From Sphingomonas sp. (GTDB taxonomy: Bacteria; Pseudomonadota; Alphaproteobacteria; Sphingomonadales; Sphingomonadaceae): a stretch of 64,000 bases of DNA. Of the stretch, positions 27,801 to 36,527 are shown one piece after another. The notes under the pieces were generated by a model that searched no databases, was not told where the DNA came from, and worked only from the letters and a program-made list of their open reading frames with translations. Position 1 is the stretch's first letter; each line of letters starts with the position of its first letter. The DNA lies in contig NZ_JAHBZJ010000005.1 in assembly GCF_019635455.1 (NCBI RefSeq), positions 62,001 to 126,000 on the forward strand, written 5' to 3'. A program made the position numbers and the translations under genes.

Positions 27801-27838
27801 GCGACGGCGGCCCGCGCGATAAACGCGGCCGCCGTCGC
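27801..27838. other. Long intergenic hairpin without T tract
   Basis: A 12-base stem plus a further three pairs after a one-base bulge encloses a seven-base loop. It sits just after the lectin-domain gene. The downstream flank is A-rich, not T-rich, so an intrinsic terminator is not supported; transcript stabilisation or a 3' processing signal is possible. Confidence 0.4.
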
Positions 27839-27942
27839 GAAAAGTGTTCGGCCCCGGCACCGTCTTCACCAGTTGGAAAGCCTCCCGCGCTAGTTTTCGC
27901 GCTGTGGGCAGGGCTGAAACGCCGGTAGAAGGACGGAGCCGG

Positions 27943-30102
27943 GTGTTGATCGGGGCGAAATATCGTTCGCAGCGAAGGGCTGGAGATCGCCAGGGACCCG
28001 GTGCGGCCCCCGAAACGGCGTGCGCGCTGCTGACCTCGGTCGAGGGACTTTGCACCAACTGGTTCTGGGCTACGGACGAACACGGCCGCATCACCTATGT
28101 CAGCGACTGGGTGGCAAAGGAATTTTCCGCCGTCGATGCCGAACTCGTCGGTCGGACGCTGGCCGATATCTTCAAGGTCGAGACCCAGACGACCGAGATG
28201 GGCAAGTCGATCGGATTCCTGCTCGCCAAGCGCAAGGCATTCCGGGCGATCAACGCGCGCTGCTCGCACGATCCGGACGAACGGATCTGGACGATTTCGG
28301 GCAATCCGCAGTTCGACGGATCGGGCGCATTCACCGGTTTTCACGGCGTCGGCGCGGACATCACTGCGGTCCAGGAATCGGCGCAGGAAATCGCCCGGCT
28401 GGCCAGCTACGACGCCCTCACCGGCCTGCGCAACCGGCGCGGAACGATCTCGCTGGTCGAACAGGCGCTGGCCGCGTCGGCGAAATCGGAAGGGCCGTTC
28501 GCGATCCTGCTCGTCGATCTCGACCGGTTCAAGCAGATCAACGATACATTGGGGCATCCGGTCGGCGATCAGCTGCTGGTGCAGGTGGCCGAGCGGCTGT
28601 CGCGCGTGATCAAATATGCCGATTGCGTCGGGCGGATCGGTGGCGACGAATTCCAGATCGTGCTGACCGATGCGCCGCCCCGCGAAGAGCTGTCGAAGCT
28701 GGCCGACGAGATCATCGCGGCGGTGTCTCGCCCCTATTTCGTCGGTGACAGCCGTTGCGTGATCGGCGCGTCGGTGGGGATCGTGATCGGTCCGCAGGAC
28801 GGCGAAATGTCAGAGGATCTGGCGCGCAACGCCGATCTTGCGCTCTATGCCGCGAAGGCGGCGGGGAAGGGGTGCCACCGCTTCTTTCAGCCCGACATGC
28901 TGGAGGCCGCAGAGGATCGCCGTCAGCTGGAACAGGACCTGATCGACGCGCTGGAGCGTGGCGAGCTGGAGGTCAATTATCAGCCGCTGGTCAGCGCCAC
29001 GGACAATCAGGTCAAGGGGTTCGAGGCGCTGCTGCGCTGGAACCACCCCGATCGTGGCCGTATTTCGCCTGCGCTGTTCATTCCGATTGCCGAGGAAACC
29101 AACCTCATCGCGCGCCTGGGCGAATGGGTGTTGCGGCAGGCGTGCATCGATGCGGCGAGCTGGCCGGGCAATTTGCGCGTGGCGGTCAACGTCTCGCCCA
29201 TTCAGTTCGCCAATCCGAACCTCACGCAGACGGTGGTCAGTGCGCTCGCCCATTCCGGCCTGCGCGCGGATCGGCTTGAGCTGGAGATCACCGAAAGCGT
29301 CTTCATCGATGGGGGCAAGGAGACCGACCAGACCTTCGCCGCGCTCAAGAAGATCGGCGTCCGGCTGGCGCTGGACGATTTCGGGACCGGCTATTCCTCG
29401 CTCGGCTATCTGAAGAGCGCGCCGTTCGACAAGATCAAGATCGACCAGAGTTTCGTGCGGGGCGCGGGAGATCCCAAATCGCGGAACAGCGCGATCATCA
29501 CCTCCATCGTCGCGCTGGCCCAGGCGCTGGGCATGGAAACCACCGCCGAGGGCGTCGAGTCCGTCGATCAGCTCCAGGCGATGCGCGCGCTGGGCGTCAG
29601 CCTGATCCAGGGATATCTGTACAGCCTGCCGGTGCCGGCAAGCGCCGTCGCGACCAACGTGTCGGGCGGCCGGTGGGAGATCAAGCCGATCGGTCCGGCC
29701 CGGCAGCGCGAAAACCGGGTCGCGACCTTCCGCCGGATCGGCGCGGTGCATGGCGATCATTATTATCCGGTCATTCTGCGCAACCTGTCGCCCACCGGCG
29801 CCCTGATCGAGGGCATGGTGAACGTGCCGGTGGGAACGCGGTTCGTGATCGATTTCGGCGATCGGCAATGGATGCTGGCGACGGTTCGTCGTTCCTATGG
29901 CGATCACCAGGGCGTCGAGTTCGACGAACCGCTGGTCGGGGATGAGGAAACGGGCTTTCGCACCCGCTATCGCGTCTCCGCGATGACCGCCGCGCAGCTC
30001 GGCCTGGTTGGCGGACGGGCGGAGGAGCGGATGCAGCACGAGCCGCTTGGCCGCGCGATCTCCAACGCCGCCTTCCCGACATTTCAGAACTCGTTGCGCT
30101 GA
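27943..30102 (+). CDS. PAS-GGDEF-EAL-PilZ cyclic-di-GMP signalling protein
   Basis: This protein of about 719 residues has four signalling modules. A PAS sensor is at about 40-145 (NWFWATDEHGRITYVSDW). A diguanylate cyclase domain at 150-315 has intact RIGGDEF. An EAL phosphodiesterase domain at 330-575 has intact EALLRW, NVSPIQF, ELEITES, LDDFGTGYSSLGYLK and KIDQSFVRG. A PilZ-like domain occupies about 586-680. Both catalytic motifs look active, so it may make and destroy cyclic-di-GMP. The inhibitory RxxD site reads KYAD, so product inhibition may be weak. No membrane segment is seen. The GTG at 27943 follows AAGGACGGAG; a GTG at 27844 would add 33 residues. Confidence 0.9.
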   Translation: MLIGAKYRSQRRAGDRQGPGAAPETACALLTSVEGLCTNWFWATDEHGRITYVSDWVAKEFSAVDAELVGRTLADIFKVETQTTEMGKSIGFLLAKRKAFRAINARCSHDPDERIWTISGNPQFDGSGAFTGFHGVGADITAVQESAQEIARLASYDALTGLRNRRGTISLVEQALAASAKSEGPFAILLVDLDRFKQINDTLGHPVGDQLLVQVAERLSRVIKYADCVGRIGGDEFQIVLTDAPPREELSKLADEIIAAVSRPYFVGDSRCVIGASVGIVIGPQDGEMSEDLARNADLALYAAKAAGKGCHRFFQPDMLEAAEDRRQLEQDLIDALERGELEVNYQPLVSATDNQVKGFEALLRWNHPDRGRISPALFIPIAEETNLIARLGEWVLRQACIDAASWPGNLRVAVNVSPIQFANPNLTQTVVSALAHSGLRADRLELEITESVFIDGGKETDQTFAALKKIGVRLALDDFGTGYSSLGYLKSAPFDKIKIDQSFVRGAGDPKSRNSAIITSIVALAQALGMETTAEGVESVDQLQAMRALGVSLIQGYLYSLPVPASAVATNVSGGRWEIKPIGPARQRENRVATFRRIGAVHGDHYYPVILRNLSPTGALIEGMVNVPVGTRFVIDFGDRQWMLATVRRSYGDHQGVEFDEPLVGDEETGFRTRYRVSAMTAAQLGLVGGRAEERMQHEPLGRAISNAAFPTFQNSLR

Positions 30103-30156
30103 CCGCATCCACTTCCGCCGTTGCAAGGGCGCGACGCAGCGCGCAAAGCGGGCGCC

Positions 30157-30834
30157 ATGATCCAGGATCGGGTGCTGTTCATCGATGGTGAGGCGATCGT
30201 GATCGACAAGCCTGCGGGCCTGCCGGTCGATCCGCCGCGCGACGGCTCGCTCAGCCTCGAAAATCACCTTGCCAACCTGACCTTTGGCTTTCGCCGCTGG
30301 CCGACGGCGGTGCATCGGCTCGACCGGGATACCAGCGGGTGCCTGCTGCTCGCCCGCAACCCCAAGGCGCATGCCCGGTTCCAGCAGGCGTTCGAGGCCG
30401 GCAACGTCACCAAACGCTATCTCGCGGTGATCGACGGTGTTCCGGACGCCCCGTCAGGGACGATCGACCTGCCGCTCGCCAAGGTATCGAGCGCGGCGCG
30501 CGGATGGCGGATGACCGGCGATGGCGACGGGCGACTGGGCGGCAAGGCGGCGCGCACCCGCTGGCGTTTGCTGGATACGCGGGATGGGCGCGCGTTCATC
30601 GCTTTCTACCCCGAAACCGGGCGGACGCATCAGATCCGTGTTCATGCCGCCGAAGGGCTGGGCATCCCGATCACCGGCGATCCGGTCTATGGCGTCGCGG
30701 GCGGGCGGCCGATGATGTTGCATGCCGCGCAACTCACGGTGCCACGCCCGGGCAAGCGCGATGTCCATGCCGAAGCGCCGACCCCGATCGCCTTTCGCGA
30801 GTTGGGCTTTGCCGGGGGCGGGGGCGATGGCTGA
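30157..30834 (+). CDS. RluA-family RNA pseudouridine synthase
   Basis: This 225-residue enzyme isomerises uridine to pseudouridine in RNA. The catalytic Asp lies in AVHRLDRDTSGCLLLARN (about residue 50). The family also shows IDKPAGLPVDPP at the N-terminus and PETGRTHQIRVHAA near 150. It lacks the S4 RNA-binding domain of RluC/RluD, as in RluA or TruC, so the modified site cannot be named. Its stop overlaps the arfB start by eight bases. The ATG at 30157 fits the family start; a TTG twelve codons upstream is an alternative. Confidence 0.9.
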   Translation: MIQDRVLFIDGEAIVIDKPAGLPVDPPRDGSLSLENHLANLTFGFRRWPTAVHRLDRDTSGCLLLARNPKAHARFQQAFEAGNVTKRYLAVIDGVPDAPSGTIDLPLAKVSSAARGWRMTGDGDGRLGGKAARTRWRLLDTRDGRAFIAFYPETGRTHQIRVHAAEGLGIPITGDPVYGVAGGRPMMLHAAQLTVPRPGKRDVHAEAPTPIAFRELGFAGGGGDG

Positions 30835-31228
30835 ACTGCCCGAAGACGCGATCGTCGAGGAGAAGTTTCTGGCGGCCTCCGGCCCGGGCGGGCAGAATGT
30901 CAACAAGGTGGCGACGGCGGTGCAGTTGCGTGTCGATGTGTTTCGGCTGGGACTGGCGCCCTATGCGTATCGCAAGCTGAAGGAACTCGCCGGATCGCGG
31001 ATGACGGCGGCGGGCGAACTGGTGATTACCGCGCGCAAGTTTCGGACGCAGGAGGCCAATCGGCAGGATGCGCGGGCGCGGGTGGTCGAATTGATCGTGC
31101 AATCCTGCCAGCGCGATGCGCGCCGCATCCGTACCAAGCCAAGCAAGGCGGCGAAGGCGCGGCGCGTCGATGAAAAAAAGGGACGGTCGGCGGTAAAGGC
31201 GGGCCGGGGCAAGGTACGGATCGACTGA
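30827..31228 (+). CDS. arfB: Alternative ribosome-rescue factor ArfB (peptidyl-tRNA hydrolase)
   Basis: This 133-residue release-factor-like protein frees stalled ribosomes that lack a stop codon. The catalytic GGQ is in ASGPGGQNVNKVATAVQLR near residue 25. The C-terminal tail is rich in Lys and Arg (KPSKAAKARRVDEKKGRSAVK), the part known to probe the empty mRNA channel. It has no codon-recognition domain, which separates it from RF1/RF2. It overlaps the pseudouridine synthase gene, so the two RNA/translation genes are probably cotranscribed. Confidence 0.92.
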   Translation: MAELPEDAIVEEKFLAASGPGGQNVNKVATAVQLRVDVFRLGLAPYAYRKLKELAGSRMTAAGELVITARKFRTQEANRQDARARVVELIVQSCQRDARRIRTKPSKAAKARRVDEKKGRSAVKAGRGKVRID

Positions 31229-31266
31229 ACGTGCAACGGACGCCACTGTGCGGCGTTGTGGGCGGT

Positions 31267-31710
31267 ATGCGCAATGCTTTCCTCCTTGCCGTGCCGGCGG
31301 TGCTTGCCGCCTGTTCGGGCGAACCGGCGCTCAAGGATCCGACGCAGAACAATTCGGTCGCCGCGGAGCCGCTCGGCATGCCGGACGCCGGACAACCGGC
31401 GCCGCCTTCCAGCGCGACGCCCGCGCCGGTTGCGGAAATCCCGGAGGCGTTTCGGGGCGAGTGGAATCGCGTCGCCGCCGATTGCGGCACCGACCGTAAC
31501 GCAAGTCGCCTGCGCGTCGAGGCCGGGTCGCTTCGCTTCTACGAAAGCAGCGGCACGGTCGAAGACGTGGCCGGGAAGGGGCGGACGATCACCGTCCGCG
31601 CACGCTATTCCGGCGAGGGACAGACCGAAGAACGGACCACCCGGTTCAGCCTGTCGCAGGACGGAAAGACCCTGCGATCGGAGGGGATGGATCGGGTTCG
31701 CTGCCGCTGA
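31267..31710 (+). CDS. Hypothetical lipoprotein, 147 aa
   Basis: The product begins MRNAFLLAVPAVLAACSGEP, a lipoprotein signal with Cys16 after a Leu-Ala-Ala lipobox. A Pro/Ala-rich spacer follows (to about residue 60), then a small domain from EIPEAFRGEWNR that includes VAADCGTDRNASRLRVEAGSL and VARYSG-like strands. Small periplasmic lipoproteins with this FRGEW pattern recur in sphingomonads, but no function is known. It begins 39 bases after arfB and 40 bases before the fRMsr gene. The ATG at 31267 was chosen because the signal starts there. Confidence 0.75.
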   Translation: MRNAFLLAVPAVLAACSGEPALKDPTQNNSVAAEPLGMPDAGQPAPPSSATPAPVAEIPEAFRGEWNRVAADCGTDRNASRLRVEAGSLRFYESSGTVEDVAGKGRTITVRARYSGEGQTEERTTRFSLSQDGKTLRSEGMDRVRCR

Positions 31711-31750
31711 CCCCTTGCGTGCGGGGGCAGTCCGCGCCACCTGCGCCACC

Positions 31751-32236
31751 ATGTACAGTTTCGACATCGCCGCCGGCTCAAAGGCCGAACTCTATCGCGA
31801 TCTCCATGCCGCGCTCGACGCGTTGACGGCGGGCGAGAGCGACGCCGTCGCGAACATGGCGAATGCCGCATCGCTGATCTGGCAGGTTCTTCCCGATCTC
31901 AACTGGGCCGGATTCTACCGTAATGTGGGCGGCGAACTGGTACTCGGCCCGTTTCAGGGAAAGGCGGCCTGCATCCGCATCCCGTTCGGCAAGGGCGTGT
32001 GCGGCACCGCCGCAGCGACGCGGGCGACGCAGCTGGTCGCCGACGTCCATGCCTTTCCTGGCCACATCGCCTGTGATGCGGCGAGCAGCGCCGAACTGGT
32101 CGTGCCGGTGATCCATGGCGACGCGCTGGTCGGCGTCCTTGACCTCGACAGCCCGACCGCGAACCGGTTCGATGCCGAGGATGCGGCCGGGTGCGAGGCG
32201 CTGATCCGCCTGCTCGCACCGCGTATCGCGGGCTGA
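31751..32236 (+). CDS. msrC: Free methionine-(R)-sulfoxide reductase
   Basis: This 161-residue GAF-fold enzyme reduces free methionine (R)-sulfoxide with thioredoxin as electron donor. The three redox Cys of E. coli fRMsr (84, 94, 118) correspond here to Cys74 (GKAACIRIPFG), Cys84 (GKGVCGTAA) and Cys108 (FPGHIACDA), all at the same spacing. The NWAGFYR and LDLDSP segments are also family hallmarks. It ends a run of four same-strand genes that begins with the pseudouridine synthase. Confidence 0.93.
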   Translation: MYSFDIAAGSKAELYRDLHAALDALTAGESDAVANMANAASLIWQVLPDLNWAGFYRNVGGELVLGPFQGKAACIRIPFGKGVCGTAAATRATQLVADVHAFPGHIACDAASSAELVVPVIHGDALVGVLDLDSPTANRFDAEDAAGCEALIRLLAPRIAG

Positions 32237-32259
32237 GCCTGGCCCAGATCGGGACTTTT

Positions 32260-32267
32260 TTAACCAT
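32260..32267 (+). promoter_or_regulatory. CtrA-like half-site TTAACCAT
   Basis: An exact TTAACCAT lies 103 bases upstream of the RcnB-family start codon. TTAACCAT is a recognised CtrA-associated motif in alphaproteobacteria. Significance rests mostly on its closeness to the full box at 32299. Confidence 0.45.
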
Positions 32268-32298
32268 GACCTGCGGTGGAGACGGGCGGCGCGATTTG

Positions 32299-32314
32299 TT
32301 AAAATCCGCTTAAG
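32299..32314 (+). promoter_or_regulatory. Candidate CtrA box TTAA-N7-TTAAG
   Basis: The two TTAA half-sites are separated by exactly seven bases (32299-32302 and 32310-32313), matching the CtrA spacing rule. It lies 56 bases upstream of the RcnB-family gene in an otherwise GC-rich region, near where a promoter would be expected. Confidence 0.55.
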
Positions 32315-32369
32315 AGGCGCACCTTCCGTCCCTGCACCAGGTTGGCTGCGCCTCACCGGAGGAGTAGCC

Positions 32370-33311
32370 GTGACGCGTAACCTGACCCTGATCGCCCTTG
32401 GCCTTGCCGGCCTGTCCCTGGCCACGCCTGCCAGTGCGCAGCGTGTGTGGCGCGATGGGCAGTGGGTGACGCGATCACGGGTTCAGCAGCCGCCGGTGGT
32501 GGCGCCCGGTCCGGTGGCCGCGCCGCAGGCCGGTGCTCGCTGGGGCGGGAAGATCGGCGGGCGCTGGTATGCGGGGATGCAGGCGCCGGGTGGCTGGTCC
32601 GCCTATCGCCGGCCGGTGCGCGGCTGGACCATTCCCGGCTATTGGATGGGCGGGAGCTTCGGCATTTCGGACTGGTCGAGCTGGGGACTTTCCAGCCCGC
32701 CCTACGGCTATTTCTGGGTCCGTTATTATGATGACGCGGTGCTGGTCGATCGGGGCGGGCGCGTCTGGGATTCGGTTAGCGGGATCGACTGGGACGGCGC
32801 CGGTTACGCGGGCGGGGGCGGCTATGCCGCTGCCGGCGGTTATGCAGCCGCGGCCGCTGCGGCCGGCGGCGGTGGTGGCGCCGGGGGATATCCCGGCTAT
32901 GGCGCCAGCTATCCCCCGCCGCAGCCCATTCCCGCACAGCCATACCCGGGGGGGTATGCGCCGCCGCCGAGGGCCTATGCCCCGCCGGCGGCGCAACGCT
33001 GTGCCTCGTCCTGCGGTTATCAGGGCGGGTACGCCGCTGGCGGCTATGCTCAGGGCGGCTATGCGACCAGTGGTGGCTATGCCGCCGGCAGCGGCTATGC
33101 GGGCGGCTATTATTATGGCGGCCCGACCACCACGACCATCGTGATCCAGTCCGCGCCGGTCGTCACCACCACCACGGTCACCGAAGAAGTGATCGAGGAA
33201 GAGGAACGCGTGGTCACCTATCGCGCCGCGCCGACCAAGCTGGTGCGCCGGGTGCCGACCAAGACGGTGCGCCGTCCCGCCCCACGATCAAAGACCTGTT
33301 ACTGCCGCTGA
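32370..33311 (+). CDS. RcnB-family protein with long Gly/Tyr/Ala-rich region
   Basis: This 313-residue exported protein starts with GTG after a GGAGGAG ribosome-binding site. A signal peptide ends at TPASAQ. The folded part (about 55-140) has the RcnB pattern: GWTIPGYWMG, YGYFWVRYYDDAVLVDR, and GRVWDSVSGIDWD. A low-complexity stretch (about 148-250) follows with many GGYA units and Pro-rich segments. The C-terminal region is Thr/Val-rich and then basic (APTKLVRRVPTKTVRR) and ends in CYCR. E. coli RcnB affects nickel/cobalt balance; the sphingomonad versions are uncharacterised, and a structural envelope role is equally possible. Two CtrA-like sites precede it. Confidence 0.75.
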   Translation: MTRNLTLIALGLAGLSLATPASAQRVWRDGQWVTRSRVQQPPVVAPGPVAAPQAGARWGGKIGGRWYAGMQAPGGWSAYRRPVRGWTIPGYWMGGSFGISDWSSWGLSSPPYGYFWVRYYDDAVLVDRGGRVWDSVSGIDWDGAGYAGGGGYAAAGGYAAAAAAAGGGGGAGGYPGYGASYPPPQPIPAQPYPGGYAPPPRAYAPPAAQRCASSCGYQGGYAAGGYAQGGYATSGGYAAGSGYAGGYYYGGPTTTTIVIQSAPVVTTTTVTEEVIEEEERVVTYRAAPTKLVRRVPTKTVRRPAPRSKTCYCR

Positions 33312-33317
33312 CGGCGA

Positions 33318-34631
33318 TCAGGGGCGCGGAGGCCGCGTTCCAAAGGTCACGATGCTCTCGCTGCCATCGGCGGCGACCGAGGCGACGCCGATGAAGTGAT
33401 CATCGACCGGTACGTCCTTCAGCGTCGTTTCGGTCAGGCCGGCGACGCCGCGCACATCGCTCCACCGCTGGCTGTCGTTGCGCCGCCAATAGACACGATA
33501 GCCGGCCGCGCCCGGGACCGCCTTCCACGTCACCTTCGTGTCCATGCTGAGCGCGCCGTCCAGCGTCACCTGGACCGGTGCGGCCGGGGCGGCGGCGAGG
33601 CGCCGGATCGTCGCGACGTTGATCGCGGTGACTTTCGCGAGATAGGGGAAATCCATCTTGTCGATCGTATCGCCATAGACACGGCCGTTTTCGGTTCGCA
33701 GATCCTGATGCTGCTGATCGTAATTTTCGGCACCGACCGAGAAACGGACGGCGGGATAGCCCAGGCGCAGGAACGGCTCATGATCGCCGCCGCGTCCGAA
33801 CCGGTCCGGCCGCCGCACCATGAAGACGTCGAGCGCGGCGGGATCGTCCTTGCGCAGATCGTCGGCGATGCCGTCGATCGCCTTGGCCAGCGCGCGGCTC
33901 GGCCCGTCATCCTCGCCGCCATCGGCGCGTCGCTTCAGCTGTTCCTCGATCGATTCGGAGGCGCGGATCCCTTCCGAAAAGACGCGGACGCGATCGGCGA
34001 CGCGCACGCCATTCTGTCCCATGGTATTGCCGACAATGTCGTTGTTGAGCACCGCCACCACGTCCCAGCCGCGCTCCTTCGCGGTTTCGGCGAGCAGCGT
34101 CGCGCCCCACAATCCCTGCTCCTCACCGGACAGGACGGCATAGACGATCGTCGCCTTGAACTTCTGCTTCGAGAGGATGCGGGCCGCCTCGAGGACCAGC
34201 GCGACGCCGGAGGCATCGTCATTCGCGCCCGGGGCATCGCGCTTGATGTCCATGACGTCGCTGACGCGGCTGTCGATATGGCCCTGGACGATGATGACGC
34301 GCTTGGGATCCTCACCCGCCTGAAAGCCCAGGACATCCACCACCTCGACCCCGTCCGGAGCGCGGGGGCCGGTGAAGGTGCGGGCGATCTTCGCGACCTC
34401 GATACAGGCGCAGGCGTCGGCGATCCGGTTGAGTTCGGACGCCGCCCAGGCGCGCGCGGCGCCGATGCCGCGCTTCGGATCGCTCGCGGACGAGAGCGTA
34501 TGGCGGGTGCCGAATCCGACCAGCTTCTCGACGCTGGATTTCAGTCGCTCCGGGCTGGGGGCGTCGGCGGGCGCCTGTTGGGCGACGGCGGGGGCTGCGG
34601 CGAGCAGCGCGAGCAGGGGAAGGGTGCGCAT
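33318..34631 (-). CDS. M28-family zinc metallopeptidase, secreted
   Basis: This 437-residue aminopeptidase-like enzyme has a signal peptide (MRTLPLLALLAAAPAVAQ). Metal ligands and catalytic Glu are visible in VQGHIDSRV, APGANDDASG, LSGEEQGLWGA, LNNDIVGN and GGDHEPFLRLG, in the order expected for the M28 family with two zinc ions. The last 90 residues (WKAVPGAAGYRVYWRR) look like a fibronectin type III-like module. The likely task is release of N-terminal amino acids from peptides in the periplasm. It is convergent with the RcnB-family gene, six bases apart, and lies five bases after the downstream end of the stress-protein gene. Confidence 0.9.
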   Translation of the reverse strand: MRTLPLLALLAAAPAVAQQAPADAPSPERLKSSVEKLVGFGTRHTLSSASDPKRGIGAARAWAASELNRIADACACIEVAKIARTFTGPRAPDGVEVVDVLGFQAGEDPKRVIIVQGHIDSRVSDVMDIKRDAPGANDDASGVALVLEAARILSKQKFKATIVYAVLSGEEQGLWGATLLAETAKERGWDVVAVLNNDIVGNTMGQNGVRVADRVRVFSEGIRASESIEEQLKRRADGGEDDGPSRALAKAIDGIADDLRKDDPAALDVFMVRRPDRFGRGGDHEPFLRLGYPAVRFSVGAENYDQQHQDLRTENGRVYGDTIDKMDFPYLAKVTAINVATIRRLAAAPAAPVQVTLDGALSMDTKVTWKAVPGAAGYRVYWRRNDSQRWSDVRGVAGLTETTLKDVPVDDHFIGVASVAADGSESIVTFGTRPPRP

Positions 34632-34636
34632 GGCGG

Positions 34637-35089
34637 TCAGCTTAGCCGGTCGATCGCGTCGCGGTCGAGGCTTCCCGGAATGATCATCAGCGGAACCGGC
34701 AATGCCGCCATGTCCCCGGCGAAATGGCTGACCAGCGGGCCGGGCGGCCCATCGGCCTTTGCGCCCAGCACCAGTGCGGCGATGTCGGGATTTTCGGCGA
34801 TCAGATCGCGGATTATCCGGGGGCCGTCGCCCTCGCGCACGGTGATGCGCGGCTTGAGCCCCGCTTCGGCGATCAGCGTGCCGGCGGCGGCGGCGACCAG
34901 TGCCTCGGCACGCTGGCGCGCCTCATCCTCGATCGTCGCCATCACACCGCCCCATTGCACGAAATCGGGTTTCGGGATCAGCGCCAGGATCTCGACCTCG
35001 CCCCCGGTCTTTACCGCGCGGCGCGCCGCGAAGCGGAGCGCGATCTGTGCCTCGTCGCTTTCGTCGATGACCACCAGATAGGTACGCAT
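34637..35089 (-). CDS. Universal stress protein (UspA fold)
   Basis: This 150-residue single-domain protein has the Usp alpha/beta fold: an N-terminal strand YLVVIDESDEAQIALRFAAR, a middle helix rich in Ala/Glu, and a C-terminal VLGAKADGPPGPLVSHFAGD then VPLMIIPG. The classical ATP-binding G-2X-G-9X-G-S/T motif is not perfectly kept, so nucleotide binding is uncertain. The ATG at 35089 follows a GGGAG ribosome-binding site; a longer upstream reading on this strand is non-coding. It is divergent from pdhC (135 bases between starts) and may share an operon with the peptidase gene. Confidence 0.87.
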   Translation of the reverse strand: MRTYLVVIDESDEAQIALRFAARRAVKTGGEVEILALIPKPDFVQWGGVMATIEDEARQRAEALVAAAAGTLIAEAGLKPRITVREGDGPRIIRDLIAENPDIAALVLGAKADGPPGPLVSHFAGDMAALPVPLMIIPGSLDRDAIDRLS

Positions 35090-35224
35090 GAAACCACTCC
35101 CCGCCATTTTCTCTGATTGGTGACGTGCGAATGCGGTTCGTGCAAGTCCGCGGGCTTGACCCGCGCCGCCCGGCGCGCGAGGAGGGCGCGAAACCAACAG
35201 CCTGCGACAGGACCCTCCCCACCC

Positions 35225-36520
35225 ATGTCGATCGAGATCAAGATGCCCGCGCTTTCCCCGACCATGGAGGAGGGGACGCTCGCCAAATGGCTGGTGAAGG
35301 AGGGCGATTCGGTCAAGGCGGGCGACCTGATGGCCGAGATCGAGACCGACAAGGCGACGATGGAGTTCGAGGCGGTGGATGAGGGGACGATCGCGAAGAT
35401 CGTTATTCCCGAGGGTACGGACGGGGTGAAGGTCGGCGCGGTGATCGCCGTGCTGGCGGGTGAGGGTGAAGACGTGGCGTCGGTGGAAGCGCCGACAGCG
35501 CCCCCCCCCAAGGCCGAAGTCGCCAAGACTGAACCCAAGGACGCCGCCCCCGACACGCCGGCACCGGCACCCACGCCAGCACCCACGCCGGCCGCTTCGC
35601 TTGGCGACGACCGCGTAAAGGCAAGCCCGCTCGCCCGCAGGATCGCCTCGGAAAAGGGGATCGATCTGGCGAATGTCGCGGGGTCCGGCCCGGGTGGGCG
35701 CGTGGTCAAGGCCGATATCGACAATGCCAAGCCCGGCGCGGCCCCCGCCGCCCGGACCCCGGAGACACCCGCCGCGCCTGCCGCAAGTGCGCCCGCCGCC
35801 GCGCCCGCGTCGGTCTGGTATGACGAGAGCATCCCGCACGAGGCGGAAAAGCTGTCGAACATCCGCAAGACGATCGCGCGCCGCCTGACCGAGGCGAAGC
35901 AGACGATTCCGCACATCTACCTGACGGTGGATATCCAGCTGGACGCGCTGCTCAAGCTGCGCGGGCAGTTGAACAAGAGCCTGGAGAACCGGGGCGTGAA
36001 GCTGTCGGTCAACGACATGCTGATCAAGGCGCTGGCGGTCGCATTGACCCAGGTGCCGAAGTGCAACGTGACCTTTGCCGGCGACAAGCTGATCACCTAT
36101 CGCCGCGCGGACATCTCGGTCGCGGTATCGACCCCGACCGGCCTGATCACCCCGATCATCCGCGATGCCGCGAATATCGGGCTGGCCAGCATCTCGACCC
36201 AGATGAAGGAACTGGCGGACCGGGCCAAGGACGGGAAGCTGAAGCCCGAGGAATATCAGGGCGGAACCGCCAGCATCTCGAACATGGGCATGTTCGGCAT
36301 CAAGCAGTTCGACGCGGTCATCAACCCGCCCCAGGCGATGATCCTGGCGGTCGGCGCGGGGGAGAAGCGGCCCTATATCGTCGATGACGCACTGGGCGTC
36401 GCGACCGTCATGAGCGCTACCGGCAGTTTCGACCACCGCGCCGTGGACGGCGCGGACGGCGCGGAATTGATGAAGGTGTTCAAGGCGCTCGTCGAATCGC
36501 CGATGGGCCTGCTGGCCTGA
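35225..36520 (+). CDS. pdhC: Pyruvate dehydrogenase E2, dihydrolipoamide acetyltransferase
   Basis: This 431-residue E2 subunit passes acetyl groups from lipoyl-lysine to CoA. One lipoyl domain (1-80) carries Lys43 in ETDKATMEF. An Ala/Pro linker, a peripheral subunit-binding domain (about 135-172; [20 protein letters not shown]), a second linker and the catalytic domain (about 200-431) follow. The active-site His404 is in [13 protein letters not shown]. The single lipoyl domain is normal for alphaproteobacterial PdhC. E1 genes are not in this window. Three short genes and then lpdA follow in the same direction, so this looks like a pdhC-lpdA operon with inserts. Confidence 0.94.
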   Translation: MSIEIKMPALSPTMEEGTLAKWLVKEGDSVKAGDLMAEIETDKATMEFEAVDEGTIAKIVIPEGTDGVKVGAVIAVLAGEGEDVASVEAPTAPPPKAEVAKTEPKDAAPDTPAPAPTPAPTPAASLGDDRVKASPLARRIASEKGIDLANVAGSGPGGRVVKADIDNAKPGAAPAARTPETPAAPAASAPAAAPASVWYDESIPHEAEKLSNIRKTIARRLTEAKQTIPHIYLTVDIQLDALLKLRGQLNKSLENRGVKLSVNDMLIKALAVALTQVPKCNVTFAGDKLITYRRADISVAVSTPTGLITPIIRDAANIGLASISTQMKELADRAKDGKLKPEEYQGGTASISNMGMFGIKQFDAVINPPQAMILAVGAGEKRPYIVDDALGVATVMSATGSFDHRAVDGADGAELMKVFKALVESPMGLLA

Positions 36521-36527
36521 GGCGCGG

